Assembly (NCBI RefSeq): GCF_000013645.1
Contig: NC_007952.1
Location: 3,100,001 to 3,164,000, forward strand
Direction of reading: 5' to 3'
Source: Paraburkholderia xenovorans LB400
GTDB taxonomy: Bacteria > Pseudomonadota > Gammaproteobacteria > Burkholderiales > Burkholderiaceae
DNA: 64,000 nucleotides
Numbering within the stretch: the first letter of the stretch is position 1; the number at the start of each line of letters is the position of its first letter. The notes under the pieces are model-generated. The model was given only the letters and a program-made list of their open reading frames with translations. It was not told the origin of the DNA and did not search any database. Below, piece after piece: positions 1 through 8,580 of this stretch. The position numbers and the translations under genes were made by a program.

Positions 1-330
1 ATAGCCTGGCACGACGCTGTAAGCCGCACACATCGTGAAGCCGATGGCAAGCTTGCCCGCCTCGCCCTGCGCGGCGGCTTGCGCGTTACTGACCGCCTGT
101 TCGACGGCGGTGAGAATCGCCTTCGCGTCGGCGTAAAAGCGCTCGCCCGCGGCCGTCAAGGTGACGCTGCGCGGACTGCGCTCGACCAGCGTCACGCCGA
201 CGCTCGCCTCCAGCGCCGCCAGTTGCCGGCTCAGCGGCGGCTGCGACAGGTTCAGACGCGCCGCCGCCCGGCCGAAATGGCGCGTCTCGGCAAGCGTCAC
301 GAAGTAGCGCAGCGGCTTGATATCGATCAC
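1..330 (-). CDS. LysR-family transcriptional regulator, N-terminal part (runs off the window)
   Basis: The minus strand is open from a GTG at 330 to the window edge and gives about 110 residues starting VIDIKPLRYFVTLAETRHFG. This is a classic LysR winged helix-turn-helix: FVTLAETRHFGRAAARLNLSQPPLSRQLAALE followed by the linker helix, then the start of the substrate-binding domain (GKLAIGFT). The GTG is the first plausible start; an ATG-only scan misses the gene. It is divergent from the AEC carrier at 456, the usual arrangement of a LysR regulator and its target, so it probably controls that carrier (inference). The effector-binding domain is outside the window, so the ligand cannot be guessed. 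Confidence 0.85.
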   Translation of the reverse strand, partial: MIDIKPLRYFVTLAETRHFGRAAARLNLSQPPLSRQLAALEASVGVTLVERSPRSVTLTAAGERFYADAKAILTAVEQAVSNAQAAAQGEAGKLAIGFTMCAAYSVVPGY

Positions 331-402
331 GATGCACTCGCGCGAAATGACAATGCAAAAAAGGTATTGTTGGGCACAAAAAACAGTATTGGATTGTATC
401 AA

Positions 403-422
403 CGCCAGCCACTACGCTGGCG
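403..422 (+). promoter_or_regulatory. Hairpin in the leader of the AEC carrier gene
   Basis: A perfect 7-bp inverted repeat (CGCCAGC, loop CACTAC, GCTGGCG) ends 34 bp before the ATG at 456 and is followed by a T-rich stretch (ATTTTTTC). It could be an attenuator-like terminator in the leader or a binding site. Nothing in the sequence decides between these. Confidence 0.3.
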
Positions 423-455
423 GTTTGCCATTTTTTCAGAAATCGTCCCGCGTCG

Positions 456-1400
456 ATGCTTGCCACCCTCGAAATTTTGCTTCCCGTCTTCGGCCTGATT
501 TTCGCGGGTTTTGCATGCCGCCGGCGCAACGTGCTCGGGCCGAACTCGGCGTCGGAACTGAACCGCTTCGTGGTCTGGCTGGCATTGCCGGCGTTGCTGT
601 TCGACATCATGGCGCACGCCACCTGGCAACAGCTCTATCAACCGGCCTTCGTCGCCACATTTTCGCTTGCGTGCGTCAGCGTGTTCGTGCTGATTCTCGC
701 GCTGCGCCTGATAAACGGCCGGCATCTCGCCGACGCGAGCGTGGATGCGATCGCGGCCTCGTATCCGAACACCGGTTACATCGGCTTCCCGCTGGGCGTG
801 ATCGCGTTCGGCCCGGCCAGTCTGACGCCGACCACGATCGCCACGATCCTCGTCGCCTGCGTGCTGTTCGCGTTCGCGATCGTGCTGATCGAGGTGGGCC
901 TGCAGAGCGAGCGCACGCCGCACAAGCTCGCTCTGAAAGTGCTGGGCTCGCTGGCGCGCAATCCGCTGATCGTGTCGCCGCTTGTGGGCGTGCTGTTTGC
1001 CAGTCTGCATGTCGCGATGCCGGCCAGCGTCGAGACCTTCCTGAAGCTGCTGGGCGGCGCGGCGAGCCCATGCGCGCTGGTGAGCCTCGGTTTGTTCCTT
1101 GCGGAGAAGCGCCCATCGGAGACAGGCACGCGCGGCATTTCCTGGTTGCTGACCGGCGTCAAGCTGCTGGTGCAGCCGGCGCTGACGTGGTGGTTCGCGG
1201 CGCGCGTATTCGGACTCCCGCCCACGCTGGTCGAAATGGCGGTCGTTCTGGCCGCGCTGCCCACCGGCACCGGCCCGTTCATGCTCGCCGAGTTCTACGA
1301 ACGCGAAGCGCACATCACCTCGCGGACGATCCTGCTGTCGACCGTGGGCTCGATCGCCACTCTGTCGTTGCTGTTGCTGCTGATGGGCCATCGAACCTGA
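456..1400 (+). CDS. AEC-family (auxin efflux carrier/MdcF-like) transporter
   Basis: This 314-residue integral membrane protein has about ten hydrophobic segments in two halves, with the Gly/Pro-rich helix breaks typical of the AEC family (N-terminal MLATLEILLPVFGLIFAGF, then NTGYIGFPLG and ALPTGTGPFMLAEFY). The length is normal for bacterial members. AEC proteins move small organic anions such as malonate, malate or lactate, or act as efflux carriers; the substrate here is unknown. A LysR gene lies divergently upstream and probably regulates it. The start follows a weak ribosome-binding site, and no better in-frame start is present. Confidence 0.9.
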   Translation: MLATLEILLPVFGLIFAGFACRRRNVLGPNSASELNRFVVWLALPALLFDIMAHATWQQLYQPAFVATFSLACVSVFVLILALRLINGRHLADASVDAIAASYPNTGYIGFPLGVIAFGPASLTPTTIATILVACVLFAFAIVLIEVGLQSERTPHKLALKVLGSLARNPLIVSPLVGVLFASLHVAMPASVETFLKLLGGAASPCALVSLGLFLAEKRPSETGTRGISWLLTGVKLLVQPALTWWFAARVFGLPPTLVEMAVVLAALPTGTGPFMLAEFYEREAHITSRTILLSTVGSIATLSLLLLLMGHRT

Positions 1401-1530
1401 GCGCATCTGAGCACATCTGAGCGCGCCGGCCGGCGCGCGAGTATCCGGCGGCGCGCGCCTCGCGTTATGCTTCGAACACGGACCGCCACGGTCCGCGACC
1501 TTCTTGCGCGAAGCCCGAGCCAACTCCGCC

Positions 1531-2361
1531 GTGCCCAAAGCCCGCCCACCCGAACTCCACGACGACGCCGACGCCCGTTCGCTCGCGCGGCACTATCCGC
1601 GCGGGCTGCGCATCGACCCGCATTCGCACACGTGGGCGCAAGTGCTGTACGCGGTATCGGGCGTGATGTGGGTGGAAGTCGGGCGCGAAGCGCTGGTCGT
1701 GCCGCCGCAACGCGCGGTCTGGCTGCCGGCCGGCACGCAGCACTCCATCCACATGATGAGCGAAGTGGAGATGCGCAACCTCTATCTTCACGAGCGCAAT
1801 GTCGGCCATCTCAGCCGGCGCAGCGACGTGTTCGAGGTGAACGGCCTGCTGCGCGAACTGATCACCTCGATCGCGGAATACGAGGGCACCGGCGCGCGTG
1901 ATCCAGCCTATCTGGACGCCGCCTACCGTCTCGCCATGCTGGAACTCGCACACGCGCCGCGTTCGTCGCTGCGCATCGCGCTGCCCGATGCTTCGGACCG
2001 GCGGCTCGAAGCGCTATGCCGCGCGGTGATCGACAACCCGTCGATCGCGATCAGTTTCGAGCAGCACGCGGCATCGGTCGGCGCGAGCGTGCGAACGCTG
2101 GCGCGACTCTTCACGCGGGAGCTGGGCGTCGGCTTTGCCGAATGGCGCCGCCAGGTGCAACTGGCGGTCGCCGTCTCCTGGCTCGCCGAAGGACGCCCGG
2201 TGAGCAGCATCGCGCGCTCGCTCGGTTTTCAGCCGAGCAGCTTCAGCGACATGTTCCGGCGCGAACTGGGCGCGCCGCCAACCGGCTTCGATCCGGACGG
2301 CACGCTGAGCGAAGCGGCTTACGCCGTCTCGCCCGAACCGGTGAAAAGCAATCTTCGCTGA
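1531..2361 (+). CDS. AraC-family transcriptional regulator with N-terminal cupin domain
   Basis: About 276 residues. The N-terminal half is a cupin-like sensor domain (LRIDPHSHTWAQVLYAVSG, then VVPPQRAVWLPAGTQHSI). The C-terminal ~100 residues carry the two helix-turn-helix motifs of AraC/XylS proteins (SVRTLARLFTRELGVGFAEWR and SIARSLGFQPSSFSDMFRRE). The organisation resembles the small-cupin AraC regulators such as NimR/YeaM. The start is uncertain: GTG at 1531 is used here, and an in-frame TTG at 1504 would add nine residues; neither has a strong ribosome-binding site. It is transcribed in the same direction as the upstream carrier and the downstream oxidoreductase; its target is not evident. 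Confidence 0.87.
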   Translation: MPKARPPELHDDADARSLARHYPRGLRIDPHSHTWAQVLYAVSGVMWVEVGREALVVPPQRAVWLPAGTQHSIHMMSEVEMRNLYLHERNVGHLSRRSDVFEVNGLLRELITSIAEYEGTGARDPAYLDAAYRLAMLELAHAPRSSLRIALPDASDRRLEALCRAVIDNPSIAISFEQHAASVGASVRTLARLFTRELGVGFAEWRRQVQLAVAVSWLAEGRPVSSIARSLGFQPSSFSDMFRRELGAPPTGFDPDGTLSEAAYAVSPEPVKSNLR

Positions 2362-2537
2362 TCACCTGGGCAGTCCGTAGCGTCAGAGCATTCCGCACCG
2401 CCACGCGGGCGAGCGATCACCAAACCGCCTTGTCCGAAATTCGAAAGTCTTTGTCCTGACGCCTTAGTGCCGGTCATCTAGACTAGGTTTCACTAGCTAC
2501 GCGAAACAGCCCGGAATCCAGCAAGGAGCGACATACG

Positions 2538-3503
2538 ATGAAAGCCATCCAGTTCAAATCTTTTGGCAGCCCCGAGGTGCTCGAACACGTCGATCTGCCG
2601 ACTCCGCAAGCCGATGCGGACAACGTCGTGGTACAGGTCAAGGCGGCCTCGGTGAATCCGAGCGACGTCAAGAACGTCTCCGGACATTTTGGACACACGG
2701 TCCTACCCCGCACGCCCGGGCGCGACTTCAGCGGCGTGGTGGTGGACGGCCCGCAAACATGGCTCGGCGCGCAAGTGTGGGGCACGGGTGGCGACATCGG
2801 CTTCACACGCGACGGCACACATGCCGAGTTCATCAAGGTGCCGCTCGCGGCACTGTCGCGCAAACCCGGAACGCTGAGCCATGCCGAAGCTTCCGCGATC
2901 GGCGTGAACTTCGTGGTGGCGTGGCTGGGCACGGTCGAGTACGCGCATCTGCAAGCGGGCGAAACCATCGCGGTGATCGGCGCGGGCGGCGGCGTGGGCG
3001 GCGCGGTGGTCCAGATCGCCAAGGCACGCGGCGCCCGTGTGATCGCCGTGGACCGTCATCCGCTCGACGCGGATACGCCGGCGGGCCGCCTGATCGACGA
3101 CTACGTTCCGTTCGACGAAAACGTCACCGGTCGCTTGAGAGCGCTGACCGGCGGCGCAGGTGCGGACGTGGTGTATGACACGGTCGGCGGCGTGGCCTTC
3201 GAGACCGCATTGAGCCTCGTCAAACGGCGTGGCCGCGTGCTGGAAATCAGCGCGACCGGCAAGCGCCGCGTCGAATTCGATCTGATCGACTTCTATCACA
3301 ACGAGACCCAACTGCTCGGCGTGGATAGCGCGAAGCTCGGCGTTGCGGACTCGGCGCCGTTGATGACAGCGCTGGTCGAAGGCTTCGAAACCGGCAAGCT
3401 GACCGGACCAGTGATCGCGCAGACCTTCCCGCTCGAACGTGCTCGCGAAGCGTACGAAGCCGTTGCCGCCGGCACGCGCGGCCGGGTCGTCATTACGATG
3501 TAA
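2538..3503 (+). CDS. Zinc-independent MDR oxidoreductase (quinone oxidoreductase-like)
   Basis: This 321-residue medium-chain dehydrogenase/reductase has an N-terminal GroES-like fold (MKAIQFKSFGSPEVLEHVDL, PSDVKNVSGHFG, TPGRDFSGVV) and a Rossmann domain with the nucleotide-binding motif GAGGGVGGAVVQIAKARGA near residue 148. The zinc-ligand cysteines of alcohol dehydrogenases are absent, which fits NADPH:quinone reductases and enoyl reductases. The ATG at 2538 is preceded by AAGGAG with good spacing. The substrate is unknown. A clear rho-independent terminator follows the stop codon, so it is probably transcribed alone or is the last gene of its unit. Confidence 0.9.
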   Translation: MKAIQFKSFGSPEVLEHVDLPTPQADADNVVVQVKAASVNPSDVKNVSGHFGHTVLPRTPGRDFSGVVVDGPQTWLGAQVWGTGGDIGFTRDGTHAEFIKVPLAALSRKPGTLSHAEASAIGVNFVVAWLGTVEYAHLQAGETIAVIGAGGGVGGAVVQIAKARGARVIAVDRHPLDADTPAGRLIDDYVPFDENVTGRLRALTGGAGADVVYDTVGGVAFETALSLVKRRGRVLEISATGKRRVEFDLIDFYHNETQLLGVDSAKLGVADSAPLMTALVEGFETGKLTGPVIAQTFPLERAREAYEAVAAGTRGRVVITM

Positions 3504-3518
3504 TCGCCGGAACGATTG

Positions 3519-3541
3519 GCGGGCGTAGCGGCCCGCTTTTT
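3519..3541 (+). terminator. Rho-independent terminator after the MDR oxidoreductase
   Basis: GCGGGC, loop GTAGCG and GCCCGC form a 6-bp GC stem followed directly by five T, 15 bp after the stop codon at 3503. Confidence 0.75.
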
Positions 3542-3570
3542 ACGAAACGCCTCACCAAGGTACAACAGTC

Positions 3571-3747
3571 ATGAAAGCGTATTTGATCTCGCTGGCCGCC
3601 GGCGTGGTGGTCGGCCTTCTCTACAGCGTGATGGAAGTGAAATCGCCCGCGCCGCCAACCATCGCGCTGGTCGGACTGCTCGGCATGCTGGGCGGCGAAC
3701 ATGTGATTCCGTTGGTGCGCACGTGGCTGGCGTCGGGCATTCATTGA
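3571..3747 (+). CDS. XapX-domain (DUF1427) small membrane protein
   Basis: An ATG ORF of 58 codons gives a two-helix membrane protein (MKAYLISLAAGVVVGLLYSV, then PPTIALVGLLGMLGGEHVIP). The PAPPTIALVGLLGMLGGE core is characteristic of the XapX family, short two-helix proteins of unknown function that are frequent in Burkholderia and rhizobia. It starts 30 bp after the terminator at 3519-3541, so it needs its own promoter. No biochemical role can be assigned. Confidence 0.85.
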   Translation: MKAYLISLAAGVVVGLLYSVMEVKSPAPPTIALVGLLGMLGGEHVIPLVRTWLASGIH

Positions 3748-3938
3748 CACGCTGCATGCCGCCGCACGTCGTTCGCGTTGAGTTCAGCGCGTTGATCAAA
3801 AGAGCCAACGCGACCGCATCTTCAGGCTCTCCAGGCCGTCACCTTTTCTGTCACCGTGCGCCGCACGCTAAGATTGAGCCCCAACGGGCCCGTGCGCCGT
3901 CTGGAAACGACAAGAAAAGCTTTGCCTCGGAGAATCAG

Positions 3939-4517
3939 ATGCCTGAAGAATACGAAGTACATGGTCCGCACGACCATGCCGTGGAACACGCGGGCCATCA
4001 TGACGCGGATCCGTTCGCGAGCCGAATGGCCGTGATCACGGCCATTCTCGCGACAATCGGCGCGCTGTGCGCCTATCAGAGCGGCAACAGCGAAAACCTC
4101 GCGCTGTACTACAAGAACGAAGCCGCCATCAGGAAGACCGAAGCGTCGAACCAGTGGAACTATTACCAGGCGAAGGGCGAGAAGGAAAACCTCGCTGAAC
4201 TCGGCGCCGCGCTGTCCGCCGGCAACGCCGACGCGCATGCGAAATTCCTCGCCGACGTCGACAAGTACAAGCAGCAGAAAGAGCCGATCCGCGCGAAGGC
4301 CGAAGCGATCGAAAAGGAAGTCGTGGATAACGACGCCAGGAGTGAAACGCTCCTGCACGGCCATCATCGCTGGGCGCAGGCCACCACGCTGATTCAGGTG
4401 GCGATCGCCCTGTGCGCGATCACGCTGCTGACCCGCAAGAAATGGCTGCGCAATCTCTCGTTCGTGGTGGCGGGAGCCGGCGTGATCACCGGCGCGCTGG
4501 CGTTTTTCTCGGCTTGA
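3939..4517 (+). CDS. DUF4337-family membrane protein
   Basis: 192 residues from the ATG at 3939, which has a GGAG ribosome-binding site just upstream. The order is an acidic, His-rich N-terminus (MPEEYEVHGPHDHAVEHAGH), a first membrane helix (MAVITAILATIGALCAYQS), a long charged, probably coiled-coil segment rich in Lys, Glu and Ala, and two C-terminal membrane helices (TTLIQVAIALCAITLLT and FVVAGAGVITGALAFF). This matches DUF4337, a family of unknown function. The frame is open upstream to 3516 but lacks coding character there. A short GC hairpin follows the stop. Confidence 0.85.
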   Translation: MPEEYEVHGPHDHAVEHAGHHDADPFASRMAVITAILATIGALCAYQSGNSENLALYYKNEAAIRKTEASNQWNYYQAKGEKENLAELGAALSAGNADAHAKFLADVDKYKQQKEPIRAKAEAIEKEVVDNDARSETLLHGHHRWAQATTLIQVAIALCAITLLTRKKWLRNLSFVVAGAGVITGALAFFSA

Positions 4518-4527
4518 TGAATGAGTG

Positions 4528-4550
4528 GCCGCGCAACACGGCGCGGCTTT
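4528..4550 (+). terminator. Probable terminator after the DUF4337 gene
   Basis: A perfect 7-bp stem (GCCGCGC, loop AACACG, GCGCGGC) is followed by TTTCACT, 11 bp after the stop at 4517. The T-run is short, so termination may be weak. Confidence 0.5.
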
Positions 4551-4724
4551 CACTGCCCGTGAGATGCGGGTCAATAATGTTTTGCATGTCGGCTCGTCCC
4601 GAACGGGCGCATTAAAGAGATAAGCGCCGCGCCGCTTCATGACATAAATTAAGGATGCCGTATTACTGTTCGCGCTTCTACGGCGAACACCGCATCCGGC
4701 ACGATCTGTCATGGAGGAATCGCT

Positions 4725-5416
4725 GTGAGAGAAACTACTGAATTGTCAGGCGAGGTGGCGACCGCCAACCTGGAGGAAAGCATTCTCCTTCCCCAGCTCG
4801 GCTGCCCTGCGGGAAAAATCGGCATAGCGGTCGGCGATATGCTGGAACGCTCGAATCGCGCGGTTATCGCAACGTCGTTCGATCTGCTCGATCTGCACGC
4901 AAACGAGCGCGTTCTCGAAGTTGGCCTCGGCAACGGCGGCCATATCGGCTACGTGCTCGATCAGGCCGCGCGGCTGCGCTTCACCGGTATCGATCTATCG
5001 CCCACCATGATCGCCGCCGCTCGTTGCCGCAACGCGGCTTTCGTGCGCGACGGCCAGGTCAGGCTCGAAACGGGGATGTCGTCGCCATGCCGTTCGCAGC
5101 CGCCTCGTTCGACAAGGCAGTCACGATCAACAGCACCTATTTCTGGCCCAACCTGACGGCCGGCCTGGCAGAAATTCGCCGTGTGCTGCAGGTGGACGGC
5201 ACGCTGGTGATCGCAGCCATCACGCCGGAGGCCGCCATCGAAATGCCTTTCGCCGAGTACGGCTTCACGGTGCATGACGCAGCAGCACTGGAGGCCGCCT
5301 GCGTGGCCGCGGGATTCGATCGGATCGGCATTACCCGCTATGTCGAGCCGCTCGGCGACCCGCCGCAAGCGTATGGCCCGCGTGAGTTTTATCTGCTGCG
5401 GGCGTGCGCCGTCTGA
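4725..5416 (+). pseudogene. Class I SAM-dependent methyltransferase with a one-base frameshift
   Basis: The GTG at 4725 has a good ribosome-binding site (GGAGG at 4714-4718). The first frame encodes the SAM-binding half (ERVLEVGLGNGGHIGYVLD, then FTGIDLSPTMIAAAR) up to about 5070. It then loses coding sense and stops at 5156. The continuation (NGDVVAMPFAAASFDKAVTI, FWPNLTAGLAEIRRVLQVDG, to REFYLLRACAV) is in another frame from about 5070 to 5416. The two match a single Methyltransf_11-type protein if one G is missing from the run of four at 5072-5075. Either the gene is disrupted or this is a homopolymer error in the sequence. The repaired product would be about 230 residues. The acceptor substrate is unknown. 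Confidence 0.8.
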
Positions 5417-5452
5417 CACGGCGCTCCGCGCTTGCATCGCATGCCGTCAATC

Positions 5453-6727
5453 TCAATGCGCAATGCCGCGCGCGCGTTCGAGCAACAACTCGCGTTCGCG
5501 CGCATTGCGCGTCATCCCGGCAGCGCGTTCGAATTCGGCGCGCGCCTCTTCCTCGCGGCCGAGCTTCGCCAGCAGGTCGCCGCGTACACTCGGCAGCCAG
5601 TGGTAGTTCGCGAGCGCGGCGTCCGCTGCCAGCACGTCGACAATCTCCAGACCGGCAGCGGGGCCGAACGCCATGCCGACCGCCACCGCGCGGTTCAGCT
5701 CGACCACCGGCGAAGGCGCAACCTGTGACAGCGCGTCATACAACGCGACGATCTGCGCCCAGTCGGTATCGTCCGCGCGACGCGCACGGGCGTGGCAGGC
5801 CGCGAGCGCCGCCTGTAGCGCATAGGGGCCGCTCGCGCCGCCCAGCGCATGCGCGCTGTCGAGCGCGGCAAGTCCGCGACGGATCAGCAGCGGATCCCAG
5901 CGGCTGCGGTCCTGTTCGAGCAGCAGCACAGGGCGGCCTTGCGCATCCGTGCGAGCATGCGTGCGCGACGCCTGAATCTCCATCAGCGCGACGAGGCCGT
6001 GCGCTTCGCTTTCGTTCGGCACGAGACCGCTCAGCACGCGGCCAAGCCGCAGCGCTTCCTCGCATAGCGCCGGACGCATCCAGTCGTCGCCGGCAGTGGC
6101 CGAATAGCCTTCGTTGAAAATCAGATAGATGACTTGTAGCACCGAGGCGAGCCGCGGCGCGCGCGCCTCCGCCTGGGGCACCTCGAACGGCACCCTGGCC
6201 GCCGAGAGCGTGCGCTTGGCCCGCACGATTCGCTGGGCGATGGTCGGCTCGGGCACGAGAAACGCGCGCGCGATTTCTTCCGTGGTGAGGCCGCCGAGCA
6301 GGCGCAGGGTGAGCGCGACGCGCGCGTCGGTGGACAACACCGGATGGCACGCGGTGAACACGAGTCGCAGCAGGTCGTCGCCGATATCGTCGGCGCGGGC
6401 GGCATCGAGGGTATCGACGAAATCGGGCACGACATGAGCCTCCAGCGCGTCGAGGTCGTGACCCAACTCCTGGTGCTTGCGGGCATGCAGCGCCTCCTGA
6501 CGCAAACGGTCGAGAGCACGGTTCTTTGCAGTCGCCATCAGCCACGCTCCCGGATTGTCGGGCACGCCCGCATCGGGCCAATGCTCAAGCGCGGCCACCA
6601 GGGCGTCTTGCGCCAGCTCTTCGGCGAGCCCCACGTCACGCACGATTCGCGCGACGTGGGCGATGACCTTGGCGGATTCGATCCGCCAGACTGCCTCGAT
6701 GGCATGGTGGGTGGCTGCCGTGGTCAC
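5453..6727 (-). CDS. ECF RNA polymerase sigma factor with long C-terminal extension (ECF42-like)
   Basis: 424 residues from a GTG at 6727; the frame is open further upstream but that part overlaps the VOC gene. Sigma region 2 is at about residues 20-85 (AEELAQDALVAALEHWP, NPGAWLMATAKNRALDRLR), followed by sigma region 4 (LLGGLTTEEIARAFLVPEPT). About 230 C-terminal residues of TPR-like helical extension follow (YLIFNEGYSATAG, VVELNRAVAVG, RGDLLAKLGREEEARAEFERA). This architecture, with adjacent DGPF/YciI genes, is that of the ECF42 group, which has no anti-sigma factor and is thought to be controlled through its own extension. It lies 4 bp after the VOC gene and closes the four-gene set reading down from 8166. 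ECF42 factors typically control their neighbouring DGPF genes. Confidence 0.9.
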   Translation of the reverse strand: MTTAATHHAIEAVWRIESAKVIAHVARIVRDVGLAEELAQDALVAALEHWPDAGVPDNPGAWLMATAKNRALDRLRQEALHARKHQELGHDLDALEAHVVPDFVDTLDAARADDIGDDLLRLVFTACHPVLSTDARVALTLRLLGGLTTEEIARAFLVPEPTIAQRIVRAKRTLSAARVPFEVPQAEARAPRLASVLQVIYLIFNEGYSATAGDDWMRPALCEEALRLGRVLSGLVPNESEAHGLVALMEIQASRTHARTDAQGRPVLLLEQDRSRWDPLLIRRGLAALDSAHALGGASGPYALQAALAACHARARRADDTDWAQIVALYDALSQVAPSPVVELNRAVAVGMAFGPAAGLEIVDVLAADAALANYHWLPSVRGDLLAKLGREEEARAEFERAAGMTRNARERELLLERARGIAH

Positions 6728-6731
6728 AGCC

Positions 6732-7139
6732 TCAGCCCACCGCCCTGGCGTTCGGGTCCATGTAGATGAGCTCCCAGATGTGGCCGTCGATATCCTCGAA
6801 GCCGTGCCCGTACATGAAACCATAATCCTGCGGCGCGCGCGGTACCGTGCCGCCGGCGGCGAGCGCCCTGGCAACCAGTGCATCCACCTCCTGCCGGCTT
6901 TCGCACGACAGGCCCACCAGCGCTTCCGTGCTCTCCTTCGGGTCGCACAGCGACTTGCGCGTGAACGACTTGAACAGGTCCTTGACCAGCAACATCGCGT
7001 AGATGTCCTCGCCGAGGATCAGGCAGGCCGCCTGCCCGTTCGTGAATCTCGGCTCGAAGCTCAACCCGATCGCGCTGAAAAAAGCTTTCGACCGTTCGAG
7101 ATCATCCACTGCGAGATTGACGTAGATCTGCTTGTGCAT
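6732..7139 (-). CDS. VOC-family (glyoxalase/bleomycin-resistance fold) protein
   Basis: 135 residues beginning MHKQIYVNLAVDDLERSKAF and ending in the second beta-alpha-beta module (HGFEDIDGHIWELIYMDP). This is the single-copy PhnB/glyoxalase-like VOC fold, with a likely metal-binding Glu in WELIYMDP. The enzymatic substrate is unknown. It sits between two YciI genes and the ECF sigma gene and is probably co-transcribed with them; VOC and DGPF proteins often accompany ECF42 sigma factors and are presumed output genes. Confidence 0.88.
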   Translation of the reverse strand: MHKQIYVNLAVDDLERSKAFFSAIGLSFEPRFTNGQAACLILGEDIYAMLLVKDLFKSFTRKSLCDPKESTEALVGLSCESRQEVDALVARALAAGGTVPRAPQDYGFMYGHGFEDIDGHIWELIYMDPNARAVG

Positions 7140-7249
7140 GATGCAGTCCGTTGATGAGGTTGTGGCCGGACGGCTTCAGCGCGCCATGTCCGGTGCGTCG
7201 CGCTGCTTAGCCGCCATGCGCCGCGTTCGGCGAAGTCCCGATTCACGCT

Positions 7250-7663
7250 TCAGCGCTTGCCTGCTTCCAGCTCACGGAACCGGTCCAACTCGGGGCTGGG
7301 TTCGAAGTCGTCGAGTTCGAACAACTGACGCACTTCGATTTCGCCGTCGGCCTGCTCGCCGAAGGGCGCCGGAAAGCGCCGCGCCCATTCCATCGCTTCT
7401 TCACGCGAGCGCACCTGGATCAGCGTATAGCCGGCAATCAGTTCCTTGGTTTCGGCAAACGGGCCGTCCACCACTGAACGCCGGCCGCCGCTGTAGCGAA
7501 CGCGCCAGCCTTTCGAGCTCGGTTGCAGGCCGGTGGCGTCGAGCAGCACGCCGGCTTTGGCCAGTTCTTCGTGATAGGCGCCCATCGCGGCCATGAGGGA
7601 CGCTTCCGGCATTTCGCCGGCTTCGCTGGCAGCCGTTGCCTTTACGAGGATCATGAATCGCAT
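7250..7663 (-). CDS. YciI/DGPF-domain protein
   Basis: 137 residues starting MRFMILVKATAASEAGEMPE, with the DGPF signature in VVDGPFAETKELIAGYTLIQ and the downstream motif EEAMEWARRFP. YciI-like proteins have a ferredoxin-like fold and may be small enzymes; no reaction is established for this type. An AAGGAG ribosome-binding site precedes the ATG at 7663. It is the second DGPF gene of the ECF42-like cluster; its C-terminus is longer and more acidic than that of its neighbour at 7813. Confidence 0.9.
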   Translation of the reverse strand: MRFMILVKATAASEAGEMPEASLMAAMGAYHEELAKAGVLLDATGLQPSSKGWRVRYSGGRRSVVDGPFAETKELIAGYTLIQVRSREEAMEWARRFPAPFGEQADGEIEVRQLFELDDFEPSPELDRFRELEAGKR

Positions 7664-7812
7664 TGCCGTTACTCCTTTTTGTTGTGAGAGGGAAAGCCGC
7701 GCACGTTGACAGGCTTTCTACCCACACGACGAACAATGCGCGACCGGATCGACATGCACGCCGATCCGCCAGGGAAAACCCCGAGAACACATGCTGTGGA
7801 TGCGCGAACCGG

Positions 7813-8166
7813 CTAGGCGAAACAAGGCCCGAGCTTGCGGACTTCGACCGTGCACCACGTTGCCGCCGGACAGGCCTGCGCGATTGCCACGGCTTCTTCG
7901 CGGGTTTCGCAATTGAGCAGGAAGAAGCCACCGACCATTTCCTTGGCTTCGGCGAAGGGGCCGTCGAGCAGTTTCGGCTGGCCGTCGCGTATCTGTACGC
8001 GCACGGCGTCGCTAGACGACGTGAGCGATTCGACCGCGAGCAGTTTGCCGCGCGCTTTCAGATCGGCCGCGAAACGGACCATCTGGTCGTAGACCTCGCG
8101 GCCCGCAGTTTCACCGCGTTCCGTGCGCTGATTCGGGGGTTCGACGATGAGCAGCATATAAGACAT
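7813..8166 (-). CDS. YciI/DGPF-domain protein
   Basis: 117 residues starting MSYMLLIVEPPNQRTERGET, with the family motif LLDGPFAEAKEMVGGFFLLN and the EEAVAIAQACPA helix. It is paralogous to the protein at 7250-7663. As the first gene of the minus-strand set (this gene, second YciI, VOC, sigma factor) it probably has the promoter upstream of it between 8167 and 8580. In ECF42 systems these DGPF genes are the usual sigma-factor targets (known for the family, inferred here). Confidence 0.9.
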   Translation of the reverse strand: MSYMLLIVEPPNQRTERGETAGREVYDQMVRFAADLKARGKLLAVESLTSSSDAVRVQIRDGQPKLLDGPFAEAKEMVGGFFLLNCETREEAVAIAQACPAATWCTVEVRKLGPCFA

Positions 8167-8580
8167 GGCGTCTCCGATTTGATCGCGCCGCTAACGTGAA
8201 CGCCCTGGAAGCGTAAGAGGCAAAGGTCGCGCTCGCGGTGGGTTGGCGAAAGGCAGTCTAACAAGCATGAAAGACTCCGGCAAACCTGATCCGGCGCTGG
8301 CGAGGCGCCCAGCCGCACGCCTTACGGACACTCGTAATAACCGCGCGGCATCATCATTGTTTTTTTACCGCGCGACGCGATAATGCCGCGTTGAAGTATT
8401 CTCCCTACGCGCTAAAGATGTGTCGTGAAATTGCCGTTTTATCGTTTTGGCAGGCGCGGGAAATCAGCTTTCAATTTAACGACGCCGGGCGATTCAGATC
8501 GTGCGCATTCATCGGCGAAAGCTGCCGGCTATAGATAACCATTCACAAGCAATCGAATAATCAAAGCGTCGGGGAAATTC
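8167..8580. other. 414-bp intergenic region between divergent units
   Basis: This stretch separates the minus-strand YciI/sigma unit from the plus-strand lipoprotein gene at 8581 and must hold both promoters. It has AT-rich patches (8351-8367, 8430-8485), but I see no coding frame, no convincing hairpin and no promoter pair I would defend. Confidence 0.5.
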
